Both the position numbers and the translations under genes were made by a program. Positions 21,536 to 33,028 of a DNA stretch of 64,000 nt are shown in pieces; position 1 is the first letter of the stretch; each line of letters opens with the position of its first letter. The notes under the pieces are model-generated. The model saw only the letters and a program-made list of their open reading frames with translations. It did no database searches and had not been told where the DNA came from. Source of the DNA: Apium graveolens (Eukaryota > Streptophyta > Magnoliopsida > Apiales > Apiaceae); NCBI RefSeq assembly GCF_009905375.1, contig NC_133653.1, forward strand, positions 60,143,956 through 60,207,955, written 5' to 3'.

Positions 21536-22151
21536 TGTTAGGTCACACTTTCACTGTAGAGGGGGTGAATACAGTGTTTATTACAATCAAATCAAACTTC
21601 AAGAACTTATGTAACAGAAAACAAACTTTATTGAAACAATAAACTCTGTTACAATCTGGAACTGTTATCTCTCAGTGATGAACAAAATATCACGAGAGCT
21701 GCTAGGGTTACAGTAAATAATATTCTCGATAATGATAACACTTATAGTGTAAACCCTATGTCTGTGTTTATATACTACACAGTTACAAGATAATCGCTAA
21801 TTGATATGGAATATAATTCTGCTTCCTAAAATATATCAATCAGATATCTTCTATTCCAAGTATTCCATTCTTCACGGAATTCCTTCTTCATGCATATCTC
21901 TTCTTATGTTTATCTTGATCTTCTTAACTTCAATCAGCTACTGTCCTTATCTGATCGTTCTTCAGCACTTAAGTTCTGATATCTATCTCCTGATGCTTAT
22001 CTCCTGATAACATAAGTACTGATATCCCTTAAGTCCTGACTTCCAGTATAAGTACTGATCAACAGTTAAGTACTGATTTGTTCTGTTCAAATAAGATCTG
22101 AAATCTAAACATAAAACATATTAGCCATGACATTATCAAATATATCTAACA
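21536..22151 (-). repeat. 5' LTR of element B
   Basis: 616 bp, the same length as the left copy. The one difference I noted is ATGTCTG here against ATATCTG in the left copy. Confidence 0.95.
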
Positions 22152-22156
22152 ATGCA

Positions 22157-22563
22157 TCTTACATCTTGGTCTATGGAACAGAAGTTGTCTTACCAACTGA
22201 AGTCATGATGCCCACTATCAGGTATAGACTGTTGACACTAGAGATGAACGACAAGGAGTTGGCCCGTGACATAGACACTTAAATGAATAGCGAGAAATGG
22301 AAAAGATACGTATGACTCATATCAACATAAAGTTGCCAATACTTAAAACAAATATGTCCGTTTGAAGACATTTTGAGTTGGTGACCTAGTGTGAAGGAAG
22401 ACATTTCAGAATACCATGGACATGACAGCAGGAAAATTTGCTGACACTTGGGAATGTCCTTACCTCATAGACGCTATCGTCGGACGAGGAGCTTATCGGT
22501 TGTCTAGCCTGGATGGCACACAAGTACCAAGGAGTTGGAATGCTTTACACCTGAAACTTTAGC
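22157..22563 (+). pseudogene. Decayed Gypsy integrase C-terminus (right part)
   Basis: Directly after element B the plus strand resumes the integrase broken at 885: YILVYGTEVVLPTEVMMP, then a degenerate stretch, then ending near 22500-22560 with GAYRLSSLDGTQVPRSWNA. The final motif is characteristic of Tat-type Gypsy integrases as I know them. Several stops and a frame change are present. Confidence 0.82.
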
Positions 22564-23985
22564 ATGTGTAAAGTCTTCTAATCCCTTATGTTATTTCAAT
22601 TTTTAGGAAAATTTGATAATAATCGTTAATACATAGCCCTTACTACGTAATTGATCTTGATGTTTGGTTTTCAATATGACTTGTTGCTCCATGAAATATT
22701 ATCCACTCATGTTATTACATTGTGTGCTATTTGATTGCGTGAATTTTCTCTTCAAGTTAATTCTTTCGTATATTCTTCAGTTTATATACAATGTTTGCTT
22801 TGCCGTGTTTCCTTTTTATATAAATAAGCAATATTTACTTGGTTACCTATTATGCTTAATATCGAGCATTGAGCAAAAGGGCTGATCACCCCATTGCGAT
22901 ACCTTATTGTAAGATGAAAACAAACAAACGACTCTAGACAACGTGAATGTTTTATAGACTCTCGTCATTTCTGTCCAAGCGACAATAATACAACGATAAT
23001 GAAGTACAATTACGTATCAATAAAACATAAAATAAGTGAATTTCAAGATGGATAAAGGCCTCTTAACCACTCTACGAGTGCATGCATCAGCGTATAATAA
23101 CATGCAAATTACATTTTTATAATCCATTAAATACTATGATAATGTTAGAATTAGAAAGATAGATTATGAGCAGAAGTGGATACGGAGACTATCACAACGA
23201 CTTACAATCCATGAAAAAATGTACGAGGAAAAGGCACATTTAGACTAAGCTACGGTTTTACAACCCACACTTCTCGTGAATTATATGATTATTTTATATG
23301 ACAAGCAATCTGTAATACAATTTTACAAGTATTGGATATCAAACACAAATTTATTTGTTAACCATTAGCAACGTCCAAAGTGGTTGGGAATAAAAATACG
23401 TTTAAATGACTCACAAATATGCAAGTCATTGATTACCTGTTCAAGAAAGTAGAGTTTATATGATGATGAATCAATAAAGATATTGATGTCACACACACAT
23501 GGTCTATACTAACATATAATCCATGTAAGTGCGTGAACAAATTCACCCATGCTCCAAAATAATGAAGATATGCAAGATAAACAAGAAAAAAAGAAGAAAA
23601 CTGGAATGCAATGAAATAAAAATTAGATAAAAATGACATGTCAAAGACATATCAAACTGTTCAAAGCATAATAAATAGAAATAAACCAAGGTTTCCCGGA
23701 ATAAAGCGAAACAGGGATAGATTTTAACAAAATCAACACAATACTGAAATGAAACAGGTTCAAAGACTAAAACAAGTTCATGCCAAAATCAGATGAAATA
23801 AATATGTGAACATTAAATCAACCGTCATCAGGGTTATCATTTTTAGGGGATTTCAGCTTTATATTATCATCAACTTGGTTATCGAATTCGTCCAAAGGGA
23901 AAGCGTCATCGGGGAAGTCTTTGTTGTAAATCTTCAAAGTCTCAAGCACATCCCAATACTTCCACTCTCCCCTATGGTAATCCAA
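22564..23985. other. AT-rich 3' region of the decayed Gypsy element
   Basis: No coding signal is convincing. It lies between the end of integrase and a possible antisense ORF, so it is probably the element's 3' untranslated region. The ORFs of 68-88 codons at 22664-22885 (+), 23433-23639 (-) and 23806-24072 (+) look random. Confidence 0.5.
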
Positions 23986-25010
23986 TATAGTATCCACCCC
24001 GGTTTTTATTATTTGTTGGCGAAATTGTCAAACTCCTTTTGTAAATCCTTCATGGCTTCTTGTCTTTCTTAGGCAAGACCCTCTGCAGTCTGTAACTTTT
24101 AAGAACAAGTGTTATTCTCCATTTCAAGTTCTTTGAACATCTTCATCTTATGATTGTAAACCTCACGAACGACTAGAACGCTTTGAAGTGTCTGCGCAAT
24201 GATAAAAGACAAGATATAAAAAACAACAACAGGAATCAAACAAAAGACAAATAGAAAAACTTCATGCCAAAACATATGTGAAATGAGTAACCATTACTAT
24301 TGTCAAGAATATCTTCAACTTCTTTTGTAGAAAGATCCTTCATTGACAGTGGGAGCAACATGTCACCAAACAAATGAGTGAATGTAGAAGGATTTGGATG
24401 AACATCATAGTTTTGAGTCACAAGTGGCACAAGGGCATCTGAACTAATAGTGGTAACAGATGGGTTGACCCTGATTTTTTTAGTCATTCGGCTTGCAGTA
24501 GGGCTCATCATTGGACTCATTAACATGGGGCTTTAGAAGACTCAGTTTCTGTGGACTTCTCATCACGGTATTGTTTGTTCAAAAGGTCTCTTCCAGAAAT
24601 GATAAGGGGCTTAATAATCAGGGGCTTAAATTCTACAATAAAAAAACATGGCTCAAACTATGACAGTAAAAATCCATAAACACAAAGCCAAGAAGAGGTA
24701 TGTCATAAAAGAAAGGATGCGATATATAACTTTGGCGTACATCCGTCTGGAACTCATCTCCATGTTCTGCTCACTTTTGGGACTTTCTAAAGTTTTAGAA
24801 GAGAGGCTTTGAATTGATTGAGACATTTTGACGACAAAAGTAAAAGCTAATTTGCCCCTAGTTCTATTAAAAACAATCTTCTGTGTGTTTTTTCTGGAAG
24901 TACCAGTCTCGTTCTTCACTTGCGTCTTCTTCATGTTGGAAATAAACTTCACTACATTCACTTGACCAACGTTATGAATGGGCCTACCTAAAAAATTAGG
25001 CCACAACCAC
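23986..25010 (-). pseudogene. Possible degraded antisense ORF of the Tat-like Gypsy element
   Basis: Three minus-strand pieces read in order toward lower coordinates. The first (25006 to 24653) contains PNFLGRPIHNVGQ and a Ser/Lys-rich stretch. The second (24526 to 24236) contains THLFGDMLLPL. The third, around 24180-23990, gives a coiled-coil-like run (KMFKELEMENN and EAMKDLQKEFDNF) with internal stops. Tat-group Gypsy elements often carry an antisense ORF between integrase and the 3' LTR that ends in a coiled coil, and position, strand and order fit that. Identity is inference; I recognise no specific domain. Confidence 0.45.
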
Positions 25011-26160
25011 TCAACAACTGACAGGGTACAAATCTTGTTAACAATTTCCTTAGTAGTAGCATTGTTGTTAGGTCCAAAAGGTACATAAGTTCTTCGTTTT
25101 CATAAATTAATTGCAGCAGAATATCAAAATTAAAACGAATTAAACACACGAAGAGATTCTGGGTAAATATCCTTTTTATTCAAAAGTATAAATAGCCGGA
25201 GGTTTGATTACAACTCCAAATACAAAGATCTGAAGCAACAATTATAAAAAGAACCAAAGCAATAAGCTATAAATCTAGGGTTTTTTTTTATGACTCTAAA
25301 AATTAAAAGCTCCTATTAAAAGGTATTGATTACTATCATGAGAGTTTTAAATAATGAATGTTACAAGTTTGTAAGTCTTTAAATGGTGTGAAACAAATTG
25401 GACATGACCTCTTCTTGTAAAATCAAGCTTTCAAGAGTGCTGAGATAATTTTGCAAAAGCTTCGTACTGTTGTAAAAATGGAGAGATTGAAATTCTATTT
25501 GCTGCTGATTGATTATATTGGGTGATAGGCTGGATAGAGAAGATGGACACGTGGCACTTTGAGAACCAAGCATTTGAATTATACAGCTTATATTACAATG
25601 TTAATTGCGTTCCTTGATGCCTCACAATCCTTTACTTGCGACTAGTTCAAGCCCAGGGAGATTTTACTTAACATTTTTCTTTGCTTTCCTTGACTTACCT
25701 GCGACCTTATAGAAAATTTGAGCTGAATCATTTTACTTGCAACTTTTATAAACACAGTACATGCCTTTGTTTCTTTTTACTGAACCTAACACATTACTTA
25801 TGATGCTTTGTGCCTTTCTTTTTAATACGTATCTGGAGACCAAGAGACACAACTACACTTGCATTTAATTTTTGATCTAAGTCAAGCCGTGACTCCATTT
25901 ACTTTTTATATCATGCGACTGAATGGCCCATTGCAGTGCATGATACACGCAGGAAGCCACAAGCAAGGCAACCAGGACGGACACTCGCGCGTCGCGCGTG
26001 TCTTGTGATTTTCAAAAAGAAAGAAACTGAATGCAGTCCATGCGCCATTGTTGTGCCTGATGAAGCAGAAACAAAAGCCTGCCATTCCCTGCCATTTTCT
26101 TTTATATTACAAAGCTTTTGTACTCTGGTTTCTGTATTTAGTTAACTCGCATGCATGCAA
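25011..26160. other. Unassigned repeat-like sequence
   Basis: No gene is seen. A possible LTR-like start TGTTAGGTCC lies near 25067, but no matching second copy is in the window. The plus-strand ORF 25936-26145 has no recognisable features. Confidence 0.4.
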
Positions 26161-26748
26161 GAATAGACCGGTTGAAATTTCTGTATAAATATGAATTAAC
26201 ATTTGATATTAATTAAATAAATAAAATGAGTTTGATTTCATTTATTTATTTAATTGAAAGTCAAATATTAATTTATTTATTTAAAATCACTTGTTGATGT
26301 AAAATTAAATAAATAAATGAATTAATTTCCATTTATTTATTTAATAACAAATCAGCCAGTGATTAAAATAAATCTTGTAAACTCTCGGGTTGTAGTCCTC
26401 TGTATCTTTAAACCTTATAATATCTTGGTTTTCGTACCTTAAAATATTTCTAGACTTCTCGAGTACAAAAACCATTTAACAGTATTTCTAAAAGTAATAC
26501 TTTGTTTCCCTTCACGGATCACTGACGTCTAGTGCACGGGTCTAGTTCACAAACGACTAGTTCCGCTCTCAGGCCTTCGTATTATACCTGTACAAACCAC
26601 TGTTAAGTCTTCTACCAAATATAATCAACTTTACTAGGAATCCTTGAGGTCTTCACACTGATTCTGATAACTGCTTAGAATGACTCCAACCTTATTCCTC
26701 CGATACCTGAACATATTAATGAACTTCATATGAATCACTGTTGACGTC
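26161..26748 (-). repeat. Part of older LTR 'E', split by the C/D insertion
   Basis: Joined to 48517-48674 across the C/D insertion, this would read on the minus strand from TGTTGAGCAAG (48674) through ACGTC into 26748 and downward. An AGGGGGAGAT polypurine-like tract sits next to that TGTT end, at 48675 onward, so a minus-strand Copia 3' LTR is likely. Positions 26200-26345 contain several ATTTATTTATTTAA words in both orientations that can pair. The distal LTR end is not certain and no second copy was found. Confidence 0.45.
26744..26748. repeat. Target-site duplication of the C/D insertion (left)
   Basis: ACGTC precedes the first LTR and recurs at 48512-48516 after the last LTR. A third copy at 29119-29123 is part of the duplicated flank. 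Confidence 0.88.
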
Positions 26749-26749
26749 T

Positions 26750-27150
26750 GTAATATATAATGGATGATGTCAAAGATTACTGATGCTGACAATGTCATTA
26801 GCAAACAGTTATATAATAGATGATGTCAAAGATTACTGATGCTGACAATGTCATTAGCAATCAGTTATATAATAGATGATGTCAAAGATTACTGATGCTG
26901 ATAATGTCATTAGCAATCAGTTATATAATAGATGATGTCAAAGATTACTGATGCTGATAATGTCATTAGCAATCAGTTATATAATAGATGATGTCAAAGA
27001 TTACTGATGCTGAAAATGTCATTAACAATCAGTTATATAATAGATGATGTCAAAGATTACTGATGCTGACAATGTCATTAGCGATCAGTTATATAATAGA
27101 TGATGTCAAAGAATACTAATGCTGACAATGTCATTAGCAATCAGTTAAGC
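26750..27150 (+). repeat. 56 bp tandem repeat array in the first LTR (about 7 units)
   Basis: Each unit contains GATGATGTCAAAGATTAC and the palindrome-like TGACAATGTCA. Units differ by one or two bases. The second LTR has about six units (29124-29470) and the 3' LTR seven (46730-47130). Confidence 0.9.
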
Positions 27151-27919
27151 TTGGGGCCAACCCTAAGATTAGTTGTATTGTAACCTTAATCTGTAATTTA
27201 TACTTGTAACACTTAATGTCTGTAAAATGTAAATGGAGCAGACTGGAGCATTTTTCCCTAAACAGTGTCAAGCCTAAGAATTCTATCTGGAAGAAGATCA
27301 AGAAGGTCATGCCTCAGAAGAATTATGAAGAAGCTTGGAGTTGAATAATTCTGTTTGGTGAAAAACATTCTAAGTCAAGATCTCTACAAGTCACAGAATT
27401 AGTGTTATAGAGAAGTCATTCGAGAACTCAGAAAGACCTATCGAGAACTCAGAAAGACCTATCGAGAACTCAGGAGTTGTCTATCGAGAACTCAGGAAAT
27501 GCTATTGGAGATATCGATAAGTCAGATACCCATTCGAAAACTCAGAGATATCGACAAGTATACATTCATTAGAGAACTCTGAGTTATCGATAAGCCAAAG
27601 TCCATTAGAGAACTCTATGTTATCGATAAACCAAAATTCACTAGAGAACTCAGAGTTGTCGATAAGTCAAGTCAACAATGAAGTTTCAGAGATATCGACA
27701 AGCCAACATGCCTATCGAGATGTCGAGTTCTCTACAGCTTAATTGGAGATCTTGAAGTGAAGAAATTTCTCTAAGTACAGAATTGCAGAACAGTTCAATA
27801 TCCAAGGTTGCAAATCAATAAACAATTCACACAGCTGGATTGACAAGTATACAAAAAGGTAGCTTGAGAGATGTGCAAGATTAATGGTAAAGATAAACTG
27901 ACAAAGGAAGATTAAAGTG

Positions 27920-28245
27920 AACACGGGATGCTAAAGATATGCTAAGCCAGAAATGGAAGATCTATTTTTCTATAAATAGAAATGACAAGTGACAGTTTAG
28001 AAAAGCTAATAGCATGTCTTATTACACACTGTGTAAACCAGCAGTTAATCGAGTAATAAAGTTAACACTGGTCCTTAGTCAGAACACGGGATGCTAAAGA
28101 TATGCTAAGCCAGAAATGGAAGATCTGTTTTTCTATAAATAGAAATGACAAGTGACAGTTTAGAAAAGCTAATAGCATGTCTTATTACACACTGTGTAAA
28201 CCAGCAGTTAACTGAGTTATAAAGTTAACACTGGTCCTTAGTCAG
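27920..28245 (+). promoter_or_regulatory. Duplicated core promoter in the C/D LTR
   Basis: Two adjacent 163 bp units each contain TTCTATAAATAGAAATG. TATAAATA boxes lie at 27971-27978 and 28134-28141. The same pair occurs in the second LTR (30290 and 30452) and in the 3' LTR (47952 and 48115), so the duplication predates the insertion. Confidence 0.7.
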
Positions 28246-28530
28246 TCATAACAATCTAGATAGAAAATCTTATATTCTCTCTCAAGAAAGAAGCTAAGTT
28301 CTAAACCAAGAACTTAGAGATTTTGTAGCAAAACACTGCTTGGTTTTTAATATAAAATTAAGTGAGTATTGAAGATCTTTGTTTTACATATTTGCATTGT
28401 TATTTATGTTTAACATCTATTCTACCAAATCATTGATAACAACTAACTGCTAAAGCCAAAGTCGATCAAAAAGTAAACATTTAAGCCAAAACACATGCAC
28501 CCCCCCTGTGTTGTATTCATATCTAACAAG

Positions 28531-28543
28531 TGGTATCAGAGCA
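28531..28543 (+). other. Primer-binding site after the first LTR
   Basis: TGGTATCAGAGCA, initiator-tRNA-Met type, two bases after the LTR. The duplicate is at 30849-30861. Confidence 0.9.
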
Positions 28544-28577
28544 AAATCTGAAAGTAAACAGATTATATCTTGGAAAA

Positions 28578-28817
28578 ATGAATACACAGAAAATCAGTAG
28601 TATCAAGATTCCTCCCTTTGATAAGGCCAACTACACTTTATGGAAAAAGAAAATGTTGTTATTTATAAGAATGGCCAATCATCTTTACATTCAGATCCTC
28701 AAGAATGGGCCCTTCACTCCTATGGTTGGAGTTGAGGAAACCACAGATGGAGACATGGTTATTCCAGCTCATTTTGCTCCCAAAGATGCTTCTGAGTATA
28801 CTGATTTCGTACCTTAA
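28578..28817 (+). pseudogene. Truncated gag start (duplication unit 1)
   Basis: The ATG at 28578 (MNTQKISSIKIPPFDK) begins the same gag as at 30896 and runs 76 codons. At 28807 the sequence jumps to duplicated flanking DNA, and the frame ends three codons later. Upstream in-frame sequence back to 28530 lacks an ATG. Confidence 0.88.
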
Positions 28818-31125
28818 AATATTTCTAGACTTCTCGAGTACAAAAACCATTTAACAGTATTTCTAAAAGTAATACTTTGTTTCCCTTTACGGATCACTGA
28901 CGTCTAGTGCACGGGTCTAGTTCACAGACGACTAGTTCCGCTCTCAGGCCTTCGTATTATACCCGTACAAACCACTGTTAAGTCTTCTACCAAATATAAT
29001 CAACTTTACTAGGAATCCTTGAGGTCTTCACACTGATTCTGATAACTGCTTAGAATGACTCCAACCTTATTCCTCCGATACCTGAACATATTAATGAACT
29101 TCATATGAATCACTGTTGACGTCTGTAATATATAATGGATGATGTCAAAGATTACTGATGCTGATAATGTCATTAGCAAACAGTTATATAATAGATGATG
29201 TCAAAGATTACTGATGCTGACAATGTCATTAGCAATCAGTTATATAATAGATGATGTCAAAGATTACTGATGCTGATAATGTCATTAGCAATCAGTTATA
29301 TAATAGATGATGTCAAAGATTACTGATGCTGACAATGTCATTAGCAATCAGTTATATAATAGATGATGTCAAAGATTACTGATGCTGACAATGTCATTAG
29401 CGATCAGTTATATAATAGATGATGTCAAAGAATACTAATGCTGACAATGTCATTAGCAATCAGTTAAGCTTGGGGCCAACCCTAAGATTAGTTGTATTGT
29501 AACCTTAATCTGTAATTTATACTTGTAACACTTAATATCTGTAAAATGTAAATGGAGCAGACTGGAGCATTTTTCCCTAAACAGTGTCAAGCCTAAGAAT
29601 TCTATCTGGAAGAAGATCAAGAAGGTCATGCCTCAGAAGAATTATGAAGAAGCTTGGAGTTGAATAATTCTGTTTGGTGAAAAACATTATAAGTCAAGAT
29701 CTCTACAAGTCACAGAATTAGTGTTATAGAGAAGTCATTCGAGAACTCAGAAAGACCTATCGAGAACTCAGAAAGACCTATCGAGAACTCAGGAATTGTC
29801 TATCGAGAACTCAGGAAATGCTATTGGAGATATCGATAAGCCAGATACCCATTCGAGAACTCAGAGATATCGACAAGTATACATTCATTAGAGAACTCTG
29901 AGTTATCGATAAGCCAAAGTCCATTAGAGAACTCTATGTTATCGATAAACCAAAATTCACTAGAGAACTCAGAGTTGTCGATAAGTCAAGTCAACAATGA
30001 AGTTTCAGAGATATCGACAAGCCAACATGCCTATCGAGATGTCGAGTTCTCTACAGCTTAATTGGAGATCTCGAAGTGAAGAAATTTCTCTAAGTACAGA
30101 ATTGCAGAACAGTTCAATATCCAAGGTTGCAAATCAATAAACAATTCACACAGCTGGATTGACAAGTCTACAAAAAAGTAGCTTGAGAGATGTGCAAGAT
30201 TAATGGTAAAGATAAACTGACAAAGGAAGATTAAAGTGAACACGGGATGCTAAAGATATGCTAAGCCAGAAATGGAAGATCTATTTTTCTATAAATAGAA
30301 ATGATAAGTGACAGTTTAGAAAAGCTAATAGCATGTCTTATTACACACTGTGTAAACCAGCAGTTAATCGAGTTATAAAGTAACACTGGTCCTTAGTCAG
30401 AACACGGGATGCTAAAGATATGCTAAGCCAGAAATGGAAGATCTGTTTTTCTATAAATAGAAATGACAAGTGACAGTTTAGAAAAGCTAATAGCATGTCT
30501 TATTACACACTGTGTAAACCAGCAGTTAACTGAGTTATAAAGTTAACACTGGTCCTTAGTCAGTCATAACAATCTAGATAGAAAATCTTGTATTCTCTCT
30601 CAAGAAAGAAGCTAAGTTCTAAACCAAGAATTTAGAGATTTTGTAGCAAAACACTGCTTGGTTTTTAATATAAAATTATGTGAGTATTGAAGATCTTTGT
30701 TTTACATATTTGCATTGTTATTTATGTTTAACATCTATTCTACCAAATCATTGATAACAACCAACTGCTAAAGCCAAAGTCGATCAAAAAGTAAACATTT
30801 AAGCCAAAACACATGCACCCCCCCTGTGTTGTATTCATATCTAACAAGTGGTATCAGAGCAAAATCTGAAAGTAAACAGATTAGATCTTGGAAAAATGAA
30901 TACACAGAAAATCAGTAGTATCAAGATTCCTCCCTTTGATAAGGCCAACTACACTTTATGGAAAAAGAAAATGTTGTTATTTATAAGAATGGCCAATCAT
31001 CTTTACATTCAGATCCTCAAGAATGGGCCCTTCACTCCTATGGTTGGAGTTGAGGAAACCATAGATGGAGACATGGTTATTCCAGCTCATTTTGCTCCCA
31101 AAGATGCCTCTGAGTATACTGATTT
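28808..31125 (+). repeat. Tandem duplication unit 2 (flank, LTR, start of gag)
   Basis: This matches 26433-28807 with scattered substitutions. It is 57 bp shorter, mostly because one 56 bp LTR repeat is missing. After 31125 the sequence continues into intact gag rather than jumping, which shows that unit 1 is the truncated side. Confidence 0.9.
29124..30846 (+). repeat. Second LTR of the C/D complex (inside duplication unit 2)
   Basis: 1723 bp with the same ends as the first LTR. It is preceded by a duplicated ACGTC, so it is not an independent insertion. It contains about six 56 bp repeats and both TATA boxes. Confidence 0.92.
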
Positions 31126-32587
31126 TGAAAGAGAGAAAGTTTCCCTAGACAGTGCTTTGCAACTGATACTAATTGAGTCACTTGACAATGTAATGTATAA
31201 TAACATCGTCAACTGTGACACTGCTAAACAGATCTAGGAAAAGATTGAGATACTCTATGAAGGAACTGAGGAGGTTAGGTCAAATCAAAGAAGGATATTG
31301 ATTTCTCAGTATGAGGGTTTTATGGCTAAACCAAAGGAAGGTATTACTGATGTGTTTGAAAGGTTTAATAAGCTGATAAATGACTTGCAGCTTCATGATA
31401 AATTTTATGATGTTGAAGAAGTGAATTTGAAGTTCTTGCTTACTCTCCCTGATCATTTGGAACAAAATATCTCTACAATCAGAGAAGGAAGGGATTTGAG
31501 TATAATCACACTGGAAGTGCTCTATGGGGTTCTGAAAACTTATGAACTTGAAATGATTCAAAAGAAATCATTAAGGGCTGGTCAAGGATATGTAATGGAT
31601 GGCTCAAGTGCACTGATTGTGAATGATGGCCAGACCTCTAATGATGAGCAAAGATCCCAAACTCCAGAAATTTCTACAAGTGAGAAAAGAGTCAATGACA
31701 CTAAAGAGCAAGTCATACTGGAATTGGATGAAGAAGATGAGTTCTACACTCTTGATGAGATTGATGAGCTAGACAAATCAATGGCTTACTTGGCTAGAAA
31801 ATTCTCCAACATTAGAGTGAAGAAACCAAGATTTTTCAAGAGCAAAGGACAGTCCTTCAACAAAGACAGCAGCTGGAAAGGAAAAGGGAAGTACACTCCT
31901 GATAGCAAAATTGGCTACAAAACTGGATCTGTTGACAGATCAAACATAAGGTGCTTTAACTGTGATGAGTTGGGCCATTTTACTACAGAATGTAGGAAAC
32001 CCAAGAAGGCAAAGAAAGACAAAGCCTATCTTGAATTGGAAGCAAAGTATGACGCTCTTCTAAAGAAGCAACAAGGGAAAGCTTATATTGCTGAGGGCAA
32101 GAGCTGGGATGATTCAGATAATGATGAAGATGAAGAAGTTAGAAACTATGCACTCATGGACTTGGAGCAAGGAGACCCTTCATCATCTAAATCACAGGTA
32201 CCAACTCTTACCACAATTGATTTAAATGTGAGTCAATATAAGGAAACTGTTGAAAAGATGAGCACAGAAATGTTCCACATTCATACAAGCATGGTTGCTG
32301 CAAATGAGGAAGTTAGCAGATTGAAAAAGATCAATGAAAAACTTGAGAGTGAAAAACAAGAGACTGAATTGTTGCTGGTTGAGCTTGATGCTGCTAAGCA
32401 AGAAAATGCATACTTAAAGAACAAATTAAAGTGTGCAAGTGAAATTGAAGCAGTATTGAGAGAAAGGCTGGAGAAGAATGAAGTGAAGTTGAAATCCTTC
32501 AAAAATGCTTCTGAGTTGATTGGCCAACTCAGTCTTCCATCTCTGTTGAAACACCAAAAACCAATCAAGGAACTAAGGAGCCTGTGA
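30896..32587 (+). pseudogene. Copy C gag
   Basis: The ATG at 30896 opens a SIRE-type gag. The UBN2-type domain covers the first ~210 residues. An acidic region and a basic stretch follow. A complete zinc knuckle, CFNCDELGHFTTEC, lies near residues 352-365, and a Glu/Lys-rich coiled-coil-like region follows. TAG at 31235-31237 replaces the Trp codon seen in copy D at the same place; the frame is otherwise kept. Near 32526 about 244 bp present in D (39473-39716) are missing, with CAA at both ends, and the frame shifts so that it ends at 32587. Confidence 0.87.
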
Positions 32588-33028
32588 AGGAGATTAAAGC
32601 TGAAGAGGTCAAAAAGAAAAAGAAGAATAGAAATGGAAAGATTGGGATAAACAAAAGCAATAATTTTGCTTATGTTGCAGATGCTCCTAGAAAGAGGTTT
32701 GAGAATTGTAGATCAATGAATCATCTAACTGATCTTTGTAAAAAGATTGTTAGCAATCCACCTAAAGGAGTCTGCAAGTACAATGAAGCTAAGGCTAATG
32801 ATCCCTATTCATTCTGTGACAAGTTTGACTGCATTCCTTGCAACATGAAAGTGATGAAGAGTTGCCATAAATTGAGAATTGATCTCATAGAATCAAAAAT
32901 TGGTTCTATATCTGAAAGGGAAAATGCTCAACAGTCTATGAATTCCATTTTATCTGAACATTCTCATTCTACTTCTGCAAAATCAGTTAACAAGAAGAAA
33001 GTGCCCAACACAGCTTGGGTAGCTAAAC
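32588..33028 (+). pseudogene. Copy C gag-protease linker with second Cys cluster
   Basis: This is in a different frame from gag because of the upstream deletion. A Lys-rich start leads to a second zinc-knuckle-like pattern, FENCRSMNHLTDLC, whose first Cys is Phe here but Cys in copy D. A Cys-rich run (CDKFDCIPCNMKVMKSC) follows. It ends at a stop near 33036, where both C and D shift frame before the protease. Confidence 0.75.

Larger units (their letters stand above)
9967..22151 (-). mobile_element. Element B: SIRE/Maximus-type Copia retrotransposon with ORF2
   Basis: Two 616 bp LTRs (9967-10582 and 21536-22151) differ, as far as I can see, by one base. They bound a minus-strand element with TSD ATGCA. 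In element order it has 5' LTR, PBS, gag-pol (21480 to 16867), a small ORF (15436 to 15191), ORF2 (14500 to 10790), polypurine tract and 3' LTR. A large ORF after pol and the integrase/RT wording ([34 protein letters not shown]) are typical of the SIRE lineage. Near-identical LTRs make it the youngest insertion here. One amber codon and a changed zinc-knuckle cysteine in gag suggest this copy is already defective. Confidence 0.95.
26749..28528 (+). repeat. First 5' LTR of the C/D complex (1780 bp)
   Basis: It begins TGTAATATATAATGG and ends CATATCTAACA. In order it holds seven 56 bp tandem repeats (about 26750-27150), a block dense in GAGAACTC and ATCGATAAG words (27415-27725), and two tandem 163 bp units (27920-28082 and 28083-28245), each with a TATAAATA box at 27971 and 28134. 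Confidence 0.93.
26433..28807 (+). repeat. Tandem duplication unit 1 (flank, LTR, start of gag)
   Basis: This 2375 bp block (starting CGTACCTTAAAA, ending ATACTGATTT) is followed directly by a second copy at 28808-31125. The copy includes 316 bp of DNA outside the retrotransposon, the target site, the LTR and about 230 bp of coding sequence. The joint at 28805-28807 falls in a TTT shared by both ends. Confidence 0.9.

Noticed and set aside
25936..26145. 69-codon plus-strand ORF with a basic start
   Set aside because: No homology, no promoter features and random-looking codon use.
26750..27150. Regular repeats resembling a CRISPR array
   Set aside because: Units are head-to-tail 56 bp tandem copies without unique spacers, inside a plant LTR. 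This is a minisatellite.
28808..30846. The second LTR as an independent solo-LTR insertion
   Set aside because: Its flank is a copy of the upstream flank including the first LTR's target site, so it belongs to a tandem duplication.
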